From Tistrella mobilis KA081020-065 (GTDB lineage: Bacteria > Pseudomonadota > Alphaproteobacteria > Tistrellales > Tistrellaceae): 64,000 nt of DNA. Where the stretch lies: contig NC_017956.1 of the NCBI RefSeq assembly GCF_000264455.2, positions 3,330,001-3,394,000 on the forward strand. The letters run 5' to 3'. The translations under genes and the position numbers were made by a program. The notes under the pieces were generated by a model. It was given only the letters and a program-made list of their open reading frames with translations. It had not been told where the DNA came from and searched no databases. Within the stretch, counting starts at the first letter, position 1; each line of letters opens with the position of its first letter. Shown piece by piece: positions 17,349 through 25,674 of this stretch.

Positions 17349-18662
17349 TCAGCGCGCGTTGATCGCCACATAGTCGCGGGCGGCGGCACCGGTATAGAGC
17401 TGACGGGGACGGCCGATCTTCTGGGTGGGATCCTCGATCATCTCCTTCCACTGGGCGACCCAGCCGACGGTGCGGGCCACCGCGAACAGCACGGTGAACA
17501 GGCTGGTCGGGATGCCCATGGCCCGCAGGATGATGCCCGAATAGAAGTCGACGTTCGGGTAGAGCTTCCGCTCCACGAAGTACTCGTCCTCCAGCGCGAT
17601 CTTCTCGAGCTTCATGGCGATGTCGAGCAGCGGCTCGTCCTTGATGCCCAGCTCGCCCAGAACCTCGTGGCAGGTCTGGCGCATGATGGTCGCACGCGGA
17701 TCGAAGTTCTTGTAGACGCGGTGACCGAAGCCCATCAGGCGGAACGGATCGTCCTTGTCCTTGGCGCGCTTCACGAACTCGCCGATCCGGTCGGCCGAGC
17801 CGATCTCTTCCAGCATCTTGATCACCGCCTCGTTGGCGCCGCCATGAGCGGGGCCCCAAAGGCAGGCGATGCCGGCCGCGATGCAGGCGAAGGGATTGGC
17901 ACCCGACGAACCGGCGAGGCGGACGGTCGAGGTCGAGGCGTTCTGCTCGTGATCGGCGTGCAGGATCAGGATGCGATCCATGGCCTTGGCCAGAACCGGG
18001 TTCACCTCATAGGTCTCGCACGGCACCGAGAACATCATGTGCAGGAAGTTCTCGGCATAGCCCAGGTCGTTGCGCGGATACACGAAGGGCTGACCGACGG
18101 AGTACTTGTAGGCCATCGCCGCGATGGTCGGAACCTTGGCGATCAGACGATGCGAGGCGATCATACGATGCGCCGGATCGTTGATGTCGGTGCTGTCGTG
18201 ATAGAAGGCCGACATTGCGCCGACCACGCCCACCATCACCGCCATCGGATGCGCGTCGCGACGGAAGCCCGTGAAGAACTTCGTCAGCTGCTCGTGCAGC
18301 ATGGTGTGACGGGTGATATTGCGCTCGAAGGTCGCGTATTCGTCCTTGTTCGGCAGCTCACCGTTCAGCAGCAGATAGGCGACTTCCAGAAAGTTGCTCT
18401 GGGTGGCGAGCTGGTCGATCGGGTAGCCCCGATGGAGCAACTCGCCCTTGTCGCCGTCGATGAAGGTGATCTTGCTCTCGCAGGACGCCGTGGCCATGAA
18501 GCCGGGGTCGAAGGTGAAATAGCCGGTCTTGCCGCCGAGGGTGCGGATATCGATCACCTTGTTGCCCGCGGTGCCGCCAAAGATCGGCAGCTCGTGGCTC
18601 TGTCCGCTGATATCGTCGGTGATGGTGACGGTACCAGCACGGACGGCGGTGTTCTCGGTCAT
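17349..18662 (-). CDS. gltA: citrate synthase
   Basis: This enzyme condenses acetyl-CoA with oxaloacetate to citrate, the entry step of the TCA cycle. The 437-residue protein is a type II (hexameric, NADH-sensitive) citrate synthase: [11 protein letters not shown] in the N-terminal half, active-site His in GPAHGGANE, second His in [13 protein letters not shown], and catalytic Asp in PNVDFYSG. The ATG at 18662 follows AAGGAGTC; the frame open to 18758 has no support. A terminator follows at 17289-17319. The AT-rich DNA upstream (about 18780-18888) likely carries its promoter. Confidence 0.97.
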   Translation of the reverse strand: MTENTAVRAGTVTITDDISGQSHELPIFGGTAGNKVIDIRTLGGKTGYFTFDPGFMATASCESKITFIDGDKGELLHRGYPIDQLATQSNFLEVAYLLLNGELPNKDEYATFERNITRHTMLHEQLTKFFTGFRRDAHPMAVMVGVVGAMSAFYHDSTDINDPAHRMIASHRLIAKVPTIAAMAYKYSVGQPFVYPRNDLGYAENFLHMMFSVPCETYEVNPVLAKAMDRILILHADHEQNASTSTVRLAGSSGANPFACIAAGIACLWGPAHGGANEAVIKMLEEIGSADRIGEFVKRAKDKDDPFRLMGFGHRVYKNFDPRATIMRQTCHEVLGELGIKDEPLLDIAMKLEKIALEDEYFVERKLYPNVDFYSGIILRAMGIPTSLFTVLFAVARTVGWVAQWKEMIEDPTQKIGRPRQLYTGAAARDYVAINAR

Positions 18663-18888
18663 GCGGTAAGACTCCTTGAGCCGCTCCGCGCGACACCGCG
18701 CGGAGGCGTCGACTGGGTATAATGTCGGCCTGAATATAGCCCTCGGCACCAAAAGCACAATGGCAAGGGTGCCGGCGCAACGGGGTTGCTCGGAATTTCA
18801 TGGATTTGTTCACGCGATTCAAGCGCAATCAATCCGCGTTCAAATTAACCTTTGCGTTTAATTCGCCACAGATTTCCCGAGCGATTTT
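18663..18888. promoter_or_regulatory. AT-rich gltA upstream region
   Basis: This 226-base gap is markedly richer in A and T than its surroundings, especially 18795-18888. It separates gltA (minus) from the end of the PhyH-like gene on the same strand, and must contain the gltA promoter. I could not pick a convincing -35/-10 pair. Confidence 0.4.
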
Positions 18889-19785
18889 TTATTGAAATTC
18901 TTGCGCGAGAGTTTCAATCGGCAGACGATCCGGAACACGCTCCATGCGTGCATAGGTTCCGAGGGCGCGGAGGATCAGATCCACACGCGTCTGCATGTCG
19001 GGCGGCGAATCCGGCCGGATCAGCGGTTCAGCCACCGGGTCAAAGGCCGTGTTCTGCATCTCGATTGCGATGCTGATCCGTGGTCCGGCGGCGCCCACCC
19101 GGACACGCCCCGACCAGTGATAGAGATCCTGCCGCCAGCCCAGGACCGACCCGGCAGCGGCGGGCAGCGCCAGGCCGATCTCCTCGGGCTCCTGCGGCAG
19201 CCGCCCCTCGGCGATCAGGGTCTCGAGCGGCGCCGGCAGGCTGCGCTCCACCTCGAGCGGCACCACCCGCATGCAGCCATTGTCGAGCCCGGCATCGACC
19301 AGCGGCACCCAGAAGCTCAGGGTCATGTGGATGCCGCCCGGAAACACGCTTCGTCCGATGAGATCCCGATGCCCCGGCCAGCCGCGGGCCCCCTCGACCG
19401 GCGGCACGACCCAGGCCCAGAGATGCGGCAGCACCGCGAACCGCTCCCCCAGCAGATGGGCGGCAAGCGGCGCCAGGGCGGCCTGCAGGGCCCAGGCCTG
19501 ATCGAAGACATGAATGAAGACCGGCGGCCACCCGGCCGTTTTCAGCCGCAGCAGGCCACGGCGGAGATCGTCGATAAGCCCGGCCGGCAGCACCGGCGGC
19601 AGCGCAAACCAGCCATGGTCGTGCAGCCCGTCGGCGGCCCGGGCCAGATCTTCCTCACCCAGCCGCGCGGGAGAGACCGCAGCCTGCCCCCCGATATCGA
19701 GCCAGGGCACCAGCCGCCGCCAGCCCGCCGGATCGATGAGGCGGGGGTCGGCAAGGGAGGACAACGTCCTGCGGGGCGTCGTCAT
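18889..19785 (-). CDS. PhyH-like Fe(II)/2-oxoglutarate dioxygenase
   Basis: The 298-residue protein resembles phytanoyl-CoA dioxygenase-family enzymes, which hydroxylate small molecules using iron and 2-oxoglutarate. The HxD iron motif is seen in WPGHRDLIG (about residue 138), a distal His in DLYHWSGRV, and an Arg for 2-oxoglutarate in GPRISIAIE. A hydrophobic MTLSFWVPL strand precedes the second half, and DNGCMRVVP matches the PhyH pattern. The start codon overlaps the stop of the cytochrome c gene by four bases (ATGA), so the two are translated together. The substrate is unknown. Confidence 0.75.
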   Translation of the reverse strand: MTTPRRTLSSLADPRLIDPAGWRRLVPWLDIGGQAAVSPARLGEEDLARAADGLHDHGWFALPPVLPAGLIDDLRRGLLRLKTAGWPPVFIHVFDQAWALQAALAPLAAHLLGERFAVLPHLWAWVVPPVEGARGWPGHRDLIGRSVFPGGIHMTLSFWVPLVDAGLDNGCMRVVPLEVERSLPAPLETLIAEGRLPQEPEEIGLALPAAAGSVLGWRQDLYHWSGRVRVGAAGPRISIAIEMQNTAFDPVAEPLIRPDSPPDMQTRVDLILRALGTYARMERVPDRLPIETLAQEFQ

Positions 19786-20426
19786 CGGGCCATACCTGCC
19801 GAGATGCGGTCATGGGCAGCGCGAACATCAGCCGGCCAGCGGCTCTTGATGAAAGAGAGCACGGCCCAGATCTGGTCGTCGCGCAACCGGTCGCGGAAGG
19901 CCGGCATGTCGCTTTCATAGCCCGGCGGCGCAAACGGACCGGGGCCGAGCGCCGTCAGGGCAAAGAGATGCTGGTCCGGATGATGCCAGGTATGGCCTGT
20001 GGCATCGTGCGGCGGGGCGGGCAGGCGCCCCGAGGGCAGGCGGGTTCGCCAGTCCTCTGCCCCTGAGAGGTCCGCACCATGGCAGGCGGCACAGGTATCG
20101 GCATAGATCGCCGCCCCCTCGCGCACCTTGCGGGGGTCGTCGGGATCGAGCTCCGACGGCATTTCGGCAAGGGCCGCATAAAGCGCCGCCCGTGCCTCCG
20201 CATCGGAGCCTGAGGCATCGGGGAAGCTGCGGACCACATGGCCGGCGGCGCGATATTCAAGGCCGAGCAGCCGCCGCAGCGGCCCATCGACTTCCAGCGC
20301 CACGACAGCCGCAGCACCCAGCCCTGCCGCCAGGGCCAGGCCCAGGGCAAGCGCCCGCCGCCGCCGCGCATGAAGGCCGGGGCGGGCGGGAACGGGCGGC
20401 GCGGATCTGTGGTCGTGACGGGCCAT
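19782..20426 (-). CDS. membrane-anchored monoheme cytochrome c
   Basis: The 214-residue protein has an N-terminal hydrophobic helix (about 25-44) after a basic stretch, acting as an uncleaved anchor or signal. The class I cytochrome c domain has the heme motif CAACH (112-116) and the axial Met174 in SDMPAF, followed by the terminal helix DDQIWAVLSFIKSRWP. It would carry electrons in the periplasm. It is upstream of, and overlaps, the PhyH-like gene. That pairing is odd because PhyH enzymes are cytoplasmic and do not need an external electron donor. Its redox partner is unknown. Confidence 0.88.
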   Translation of the reverse strand: MARHDHRSAPPVPARPGLHARRRRALALGLALAAGLGAAAVVALEVDGPLRRLLGLEYRAAGHVVRSFPDASGSDAEARAALYAALAEMPSELDPDDPRKVREGAAIYADTCAACHGADLSGAEDWRTRLPSGRLPAPPHDATGHTWHHPDQHLFALTALGPGPFAPPGYESDMPAFRDRLRDDQIWAVLSFIKSRWPADVRAAHDRISAGMAR

Positions 20427-20484
20427 ACCTGCAGCATCGCCGACCCGTGCGCCGACGGCAAGGCCACCGCAGACGGGGCGTCGA

Positions 20485-21351
20485 TCAGTCGCGCCGGCTC
20501 CAGATCAGGCGGTGGACGCCATCCGGTGCCTCGGCCGCCACCGGCGGCGTGAAGCACAGCTCGGCCAGCCGCAAGCCCAGGAAGTTCAGGGTCAGCGGCG
20601 GCGCCTCTCCGCCCAGATCGGCCTGGGCAAAGGCCCAGAGCCCGGCATGACGGGGGCCGGCATAATCGTCGTCGAGCACCAGATCGAGGCAGGCGAAACA
20701 GCCGCCGGGATGCAGCGCCTCTTCGGCCGCCTCGATGACCGCCGAAATCGCCGTCTTGGCACTGCGGCCCAGGCCGCGCAGGATCAGCACGCCGTCGAGC
20801 CCCACCGGCCAGTCCTCGCCGGCCAGGGCGGCACCGAACTCTGCCGCGTCTTCGGCCTGATGGCTGAGATCGAGCCCTTCGCCGAAGCTTCGGACGAAAC
20901 CGGCGTCGCCGCCCAGCACCAGCCAGCGCCCCGCCGGAGCCAGGGCCGCGGCCGCCCAGGTGCCGAGGGCCGGATCCAGGATCGGCCAGTCGAGCCGCGA
21001 CGGCGCTGCTGGCACACCGCCCCCCAGCACCACGGCGGCAGCCCGGGCCACTTCGCCGGCATGGTCCGCCAGTTGAACGCGGCCATCCTCTTCAAGCTGC
21101 ACCAGGCCCTGGGCGCCAAGCGCCGCAAGCTGGGCCAGCAGGCGATCGACCGGCAGCCCGACCGCGGCGGCCAGTTCGGTCGGATCCGCCCGACCGGCGG
21201 CCAGCCGCTCGAAGGTTCCGCCCCGGATCGCTTCGGCCAGGGCACGGGTCGCCGCCCAGCCCAGTGCCGCATCCAGTCCGGCGGCCGCACCGCTCATCGG
21301 TCGTTTGGGCGCAGCCGTCCCTGCTGCGGCCGTCATCTCGATCGCCGTCAT
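20485..21351 (-). CDS. methyltransferase-like protein with N-terminal winged helix
   Basis: The 288-residue protein resembles class I O-methyltransferases. Residues about 25-95 look like the dimerisation/winged-helix part (AAVGLPVDRLLAQLAALGAQGLV followed by a short beta wing). Residues about 125-280 form a Rossmann-like region with a degenerate SAM motif (LVLGGDAGF) and a post-motif LHPGGCFACLDLVL strand typical of methyltransferases. Because the glycine motif is poor, activity is uncertain. The ATG at 21351 follows GGGGGA. It is divergent from a thioesterase gene, with 177 bases between them that contain an AT-rich segment. Confidence 0.55.
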   Translation of the reverse strand: MTAIEMTAAAGTAAPKRPMSGAAAGLDAALGWAATRALAEAIRGGTFERLAAGRADPTELAAAVGLPVDRLLAQLAALGAQGLVQLEEDGRVQLADHAGEVARAAAVVLGGGVPAAPSRLDWPILDPALGTWAAAALAPAGRWLVLGGDAGFVRSFGEGLDLSHQAEDAAEFGAALAGEDWPVGLDGVLILRGLGRSAKTAISAVIEAAEEALHPGGCFACLDLVLDDDYAGPRHAGLWAFAQADLGGEAPPLTLNFLGLRLAELCFTPPVAAEAPDGVHRLIWSRRD

Positions 21352-21528
21352 CCGTCCCCCGTCGCGGCAAGTGATCCCGATCCCGAGAGTAGACACCACC
21401 CCCTTGAAAAACAACCTGTGATCTATTTTCCAGCAGGCGAATCGCGCCGCATTACCTGCGGGGTCATGGAGTCCGGCATGGCAGGGGTGGCGAGATAGAA
21501 GACCACACCCCATCCGAAAGGCCGCACC

Positions 21529-21951
21529 ATGACCGCCACGATCGACCCGCGCATCGAAAGCCTGGTCCGCAAACTGCTGATCGCCTCGCCTGTCGCCCGC
21601 CATCTGGGGATCACGATCAACCATCTGGCCCCAGACGACGTACGGTTGCGCCTGCCCTTCGCCATGGAGAACGTCACCGTCGACAGGATCGTCCATGGCG
21701 GGGTCATCGCCACCCTGGCCGATATCGCCGGTGCCACGGCATCTGCCTCAGGGGTCGACCCGGCGACGGTCCGTGGAGGTGCCACGCAAACCCTGGTCGT
21801 CAACTATCTGCGCCCGGCCGATGGCTGCGATCTGGAAACCAGCACCCGGGTGCTGTCGCGCAGCCGCAGCGGCACGGTGACCTCGGTCGAGATCCACGAC
21901 CCTGACGGGCAGCTCATCGCGCAGGCGACCGTGACCAGCCGGATCTGGTGA
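21529..21951 (+). CDS. PaaI-type hotdog thioesterase
   Basis: The 140-residue hotdog-fold protein has the PaaI/4HBT signature VHGGVIATLADIAGATAS (about residues 55-72), whose HGG plus Asp positions form the acyl-CoA thioesterase site. The strand LVVNYLRPA follows as expected. Such enzymes hydrolyse short- or aryl-acyl-CoAs and often rescue CoA. It stands first in a plus-strand run with the HIT and cyclase genes, although 113 bases and a possible promoter separate it from HIT. Substrate not determined. Confidence 0.85.
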   Translation: MTATIDPRIESLVRKLLIASPVARHLGITINHLAPDDVRLRLPFAMENVTVDRIVHGGVIATLADIAGATASASGVDPATVRGGATQTLVVNYLRPADGCDLETSTRVLSRSRSGTVTSVEIHDPDGQLIAQATVTSRIW

Positions 21952-21986
21952 CGCGCACGGGCTTCGGTCCGGGGCGCGCGTCGGAC

Positions 21987-21992
21987 TATACT
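21987..21992 (+). promoter_or_regulatory. possible -10 box for the HIT gene
   Basis: TATACT stands out in GC-rich DNA about 75 bases before the HIT start codon. A matching -35 box is weak (TTCGGT about 18 bases upstream). Confidence 0.25.
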
Positions 21993-22064
21993 CTCGGGCG
22001 CGTATCAATGCGGGCCGCGTCGCATCCCCTGCGCCGCTCCCCTCCGCCGCGAACGGACGCCCTG

Positions 22065-22511
22065 ATGACCGATACTCCGACCGCCTGCCTGTTCTGCGCC
22101 ATCGCCGATGGCCGCCTGCCCACCCATCTCGTCCATCAGGACGAGGAGATCATGGCCTTCATGGACATCCAGCCCATCCGGCCCGGCCATACCCTGATCA
22201 TCCCGCGGGCGCATCATGCCTATTTCGAGGATCTGCCGCCCGCCACCGCGGCGCGCATCGTCGATCTGGGCCAGCGTCTCGCCCGCGAGATGAAGCGGAT
22301 CTGGCAGGTGCCGCGGGTGGCCTTCGCCTTCACCGGCATCGACGTCGCGCACACCCATGCCCATGTCTTCCCCATGGTCGAGGTGACCGACGTGCTCTCA
22401 AAGCGTCAGATCGCCGAGCCCGACATCACCGTCCGACCCATGCCGCGGGCGGAACCCGCCGAGCTTGCCGGCATCGCCGCACGCCTCGCCGATGCCGTCA
22501 GGCAGGGGTAG
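22065..22511 (+). CDS. HIT-family nucleotide hydrolase/transferase
   Basis: The 148-residue protein contains the histidine triad HTHAHVF (His96, His98, His100) and the upstream CLFC and RPGHTLIIPRAH segments of the HIT/HINT family, which cleave nucleoside phosphoramidates or dinucleotide polyphosphates. I chose the ATG at 22065; the upstream 39 codons lack homology-like character. The stop at 22511 overlaps the most likely start of the adenylate cyclase, suggesting a two-gene operon. Confidence 0.88.
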   Translation: MTDTPTACLFCAIADGRLPTHLVHQDEEIMAFMDIQPIRPGHTLIIPRAHHAYFEDLPPATAARIVDLGQRLAREMKRIWQVPRVAFAFTGIDVAHTHAHVFPMVEVTDVLSKRQIAEPDITVRPMPRAEPAELAGIAARLADAVRQG

Positions 22512-23817
22512 GCCTTTGGCGCCGCCGCCCTCGGACGGGATCGATGCCGCGGAACGCGCAGCCGAGCGGCTGGGCGGCTGGCTGCGCATCGCCATTTCGG
22601 CCGTGCTGCTCTGTTCCCTGGTCGGGCCGCTGCTGATCCTGCAACCGGCGATGATCTTTTCGGGGGCGGTCAGCACCAGGCTGGTCATCGCCCTCACAAC
22701 GCTGATCGCTTTCGGCCTGGCCGGCGGGGCCGGGGTGCTGCTGGCACGGCGGGGCCGCTACCGGCGCTGGATGGCCTGGGTCTTCCCCGCCGTCGATGCC
22801 GGCCTGCTCTGCGCCTCGGTCCTGGCCGGGCTGGTGCTGACCGCCCTGCCCGGCGACTACGCCCTGATGCTGACTGCCGTCTGGCTGGCGCCGGTCATCC
22901 TGGCGATCGCGGCACTCCGCCTCAGGGCCGGCGCGATCCTGATCGCCACCGCCATGACCGTGGCGGCGCTGGGCCTGCCGATGCTGGCCGACGGCACGGT
23001 CGCTCCCGATCCCGCAGCACTCGCCGACGAGATCAACGGCATGCATGCCATGCCCCCAAACCTCGCACGGCTGGTCATGCTGGCGCTGGCCGGCGGCGTG
23101 CTCGCCTTCGCCGCCCGGCGCAACCGCCGGATCGTCGCCCGGGCGGTGGACGAGGCGGCGCGCGCCGGTCGGCTCGGCCGTTTCCTGCCGGCCCAGATCG
23201 CCGCCGATGTCGGACAGAGCGGCGGCGACCCGACGGAGCTGGGCGGACGGCGCCGGCTCGCGATGATCTTCGTCGATCTGCGCGGTTCCACCACGCTCGC
23301 CGAAAGACTGGACCCGCAGACCGTGGGCCGGTGGATCGGCGACTATCGCGCCCGGGTGCGCCGGGTGGTCACCGCCCATGGCGGCCTGGTCGCAGGCTTC
23401 GTCGGCGACGGTATCCTGGTCCTGTTCGGCGCGACCGGGCCCGAGGCGCCGGATGCCGGCGCAGCCGCGGCCCTGGCCGCCGCGCAGGAGGTGGCGTCCG
23501 ATGTCGGCATCTGGACGAAAGAGGCGCTGTCGGCCGACGGACCAGCCCTGCCGGACCCGGCCGTCGCGATTGCCGTACATGCCGGAACGGTCTATTGCGG
23601 CCCGGTCGGCGACGACGAGCGGTTGGACTATACCGTGCTCGGAGATCCGGTGAACGTGGCGGCGCGGATCGAAAGCATCGCGAAGGAGCGCGGGCTGACG
23701 GTGGTGGCGAGCGACACTGTCATCGACCTCGCCGGCCGCCCCGCCGGATGGCGGTCCATCGGGCTCTGCGACCTTCGCGGCCGCAGCACCGGCATGACCT
23801 GTCACACGCCAGGCTAG
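22492..23817 (+). CDS. membrane-bound class III adenylate/guanylate cyclase
   Basis: A protein of about 441 residues. Five or six hydrophobic helices cover residues 32-210, followed by a class III cyclase catalytic domain (about 255-420). Metal-binding residues are Asp262 in FVDLRGSTT and Asp306 in FVGDGILVLFG. The base- and phosphate-contact region is seen in LDYTVLGDPVNVAARIES, with the Asp, Asn and Arg of adenylate cyclases. It makes cyclic AMP (or possibly GMP) in response to a signal sensed in or through the membrane. The start is uncertain: TTG 22465, ATG 22492, or TTG 22516, which has AGGGG nearby. The gene overlaps or abuts HIT. Confidence 0.86.
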   Translation: MPSGRGRPLAPPPSDGIDAAERAAERLGGWLRIAISAVLLCSLVGPLLILQPAMIFSGAVSTRLVIALTTLIAFGLAGGAGVLLARRGRYRRWMAWVFPAVDAGLLCASVLAGLVLTALPGDYALMLTAVWLAPVILAIAALRLRAGAILIATAMTVAALGLPMLADGTVAPDPAALADEINGMHAMPPNLARLVMLALAGGVLAFAARRNRRIVARAVDEAARAGRLGRFLPAQIAADVGQSGGDPTELGGRRRLAMIFVDLRGSTTLAERLDPQTVGRWIGDYRARVRRVVTAHGGLVAGFVGDGILVLFGATGPEAPDAGAAAALAAAQEVASDVGIWTKEALSADGPALPDPAVAIAVHAGTVYCGPVGDDERLDYTVLGDPVNVAARIESIAKERGLTVVASDTVIDLAGRPAGWRSIGLCDLRGRSTGMTCHTPG

Positions 23818-23827
23818 AACCGGATCG

Positions 23828-24697
23828 TCAACGGCCGCCGAAACCGCCGCGGCCGGAACCGGGGCCACGCGGCGCCTCGAAGCCGCGACCACGGCGGCTC
23901 TTCAGCTTCTCGGCCGGCTCTTCGTCGGCAGGCGCCGTCTCGGCCGCGGCGAGTGCCGCGGCACGCTGGCTGCGGGCGAAAGCGTCCTCGGCGGCCCCAT
24001 CCATCCCAACCTCTTCCAGCGCCCGGCGCATATGGCCGGGCACAGGTGCCACCGCCTCGACCGGCGGCTGATCGGGGTAGAGCGGCAGAGTGATCGCCCG
24101 GGCGTGGAGCAGCATCGGCCCCAGCTTCGTGCGCATCTCGTCGGCGAAGGCGTCGCCCACGCCCTCGGCATAGACCGGATCGCCGACCAGCGGGCAACCC
24201 ATATGGGCCATGTGCACGCGGATCTGGTGGGTGCGGCCGGTGCGCGGCCGGCATTCGATCCAGGCCCGGCCACCGGCCTGACCCAGGACGCGCCAATCGG
24301 TCACCGCCGCCTGCCCGGCGGGATCCACCACCATCTTCCATCCCCGACCGGGGGTGCGCTTGGCGAGCGGCGCATCGACCCGCCCTTCCGGTGCCTCGGG
24401 CACGCCGTCGGTTACTGCCCAATAGACCTTTTCGACCCGCCCCCCCTGGAACATCCGGCCGAGCCTGGCCAGCGCCCGCCGATTGCGCCCCAGCACCAGG
24501 CAGCCGCTGGTGTCGCGATCCAGCCGGTGGGCCAGCGACGGCTGCTCCTTGTAGCCGAAGCGCAGCGCGTCGAGATACAGCTCCAGATTGGGCCCGCCGC
24601 GCGGGCCGGCATGGACCGGCAGCCCGGCGGGCTTGTCGATGATCACCACCAGACGGTCGCGGTGGAGCACGCGGGCGCGGATTTCCGTGGGAGTCAT
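23828..24697 (-). CDS. RluA-family pseudouridine synthase
   Basis: The 289-residue enzyme isomerises uridine to pseudouridine in rRNA or tRNA. The catalytic motif HRLDRDTSG contains Asp60; RTGRTHQIRVHM near residue 172 is the second family block. No S4 domain precedes the catalytic domain, as in RluA or TruC rather than RluC/D. The C-terminus (about 240-289) is a low-complexity Ala/Glu then Arg/Gly tail ending in RGGFGGR, an unusual RNA-binding-like extension. The frame opens at a GTG (24748), but the ATG at 24697 gives the usual start. The exact target base cannot be told from the sequence. Confidence 0.88.
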   Translation of the reverse strand: MTPTEIRARVLHRDRLVVIIDKPAGLPVHAGPRGGPNLELYLDALRFGYKEQPSLAHRLDRDTSGCLVLGRNRRALARLGRMFQGGRVEKVYWAVTDGVPEAPEGRVDAPLAKRTPGRGWKMVVDPAGQAAVTDWRVLGQAGGRAWIECRPRTGRTHQIRVHMAHMGCPLVGDPVYAEGVGDAFADEMRTKLGPMLLHARAITLPLYPDQPPVEAVAPVPGHMRRALEEVGMDGAAEDAFARSQRAAALAAAETAPADEEPAEKLKSRRGRGFEAPRGPGSGRGGFGGR

Positions 24698-24835
24698 GGG
24701 CGGCGCGGGCTCCGGAAGCTTGGCGGCGGGACGGCCCCACTGGTACACCTATCCCGGGCCGGGCGGAACCCCCATCCGGCCCCCGTCATTCCACTGCCTC
24801 TCCCCGCAGGCGGGAGACTTCCAGGAGCCGATCTC

Positions 24836-25204
24836 ATGACCGACGCCACCAACCCCGATATCCGCCGCATCGACACCGGTCCGCGGATGAGCGACGCGGT
24901 CGTCTATAACGGCATGGTCTGGCTGGCCGGCCAGGTCGGCACCCCCGGCAAGAGCGTCGCCGAGCAGACCGCCGACGCGCTGGCCGAGGTCGACGCCCTG
25001 CTGGAGAAGGCCGGCAGCGACCGCAGCCGCATCCTTCAGGCAATCATCTGGCTGGCCGACATGGCTGATTTCGCCGAGATGAACGCGGTCTGGGACAAGT
25101 GGGTCGTGCCCGGCCATACCCCCGCCCGTGCCACCGGCGAAGCGAAGCTGGCCGCCCCGGAATACCGGGTCGAGGTGATCGTGACCGCAGCCGTGAAGCC
25201 CTGA
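24836..25204 (+). CDS. RidA-family (YjgF/YER057c/UK114) protein
   Basis: The 122-residue protein belongs to the RidA superfamily, which hydrolyses reactive enamines and imines made by PLP enzymes. Characteristic segments are VWLAGQVG near residue 28, the Asn/Asp-rich segment around MADFAEMNAVWDKW, and PARATGEAKLAAPEYRVEVIVTA at the end, with the Arg of the active site. It departs from archetypal RidA in that region, so it may be one of the Rid paralogue subfamilies. CAGGAG precedes the ATG. The Nudix gene follows after eight bases. Confidence 0.88.
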   Translation: MTDATNPDIRRIDTGPRMSDAVVYNGMVWLAGQVGTPGKSVAEQTADALAEVDALLEKAGSDRSRILQAIIWLADMADFAEMNAVWDKWVVPGHTPARATGEAKLAAPEYRVEVIVTAAVKP

Positions 25205-25212
25205 CCGGCCCG

Positions 25213-25674
25213 ATGACCACGCGCCGCCGCCCGGCCGCCCGGCTCTTCGTCGTCGACGGGGACGGGCGGATCCTGCTCTTCCGCTTCACCTTTCTCTCTG
25301 GTCCCACGGCCGGTCAGGGCTGCTGGGCCACGCCCGGCGGCGGGGTGGAGCCGGGCGAGAGCTTCGAGCAGGCGGCGGTGCGCGAGCTCTATGAAGAGGT
25401 GGGGCTGGTGATCGACCATCCCGGCCCCGCCGTCTTCGAGCACGAGGTCGAACTGCGGATGAGCGATGGCGAGGTCGTGCTCGCCGAGGAGCGCTTCTTC
25501 CTGATCCGCCTGCCCGGCCGCCATACCCTGGTTCAGGACAACTGGACCGAGCTGGAACGCCGGGTACTGGCGGAACACCGCTGGTGGCATCCGGCCGAGT
25601 TGATCCATGCCGATGCGCCGGTCTATCCGGCCGATATCCCGGCCCTGCTCAGGGCTGCAGGACTGACGCTCTGA
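25213..25674 (+). CDS. Nudix hydrolase
   Basis: The 153-residue protein has a complete Nudix box: GGGVEPGESFEQAAVRELYEEVGL (about 43-66; key residues Gly, Glu, Arg-Glu and Glu-Glu). It hydrolyses nucleoside diphosphates linked to another group; the substrate class is not evident. It starts 8 bases after RidA and is probably co-transcribed. Its last 26 bases overlap the 3' end of the convergent Rieske oxygenase gene. Confidence 0.88.
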   Translation: MTTRRRPAARLFVVDGDGRILLFRFTFLSGPTAGQGCWATPGGGVEPGESFEQAAVRELYEEVGLVIDHPGPAVFEHEVELRMSDGEVVLAEERFFLIRLPGRHTLVQDNWTELERRVLAEHRWWHPAELIHADAPVYPADIPALLRAAGLTL

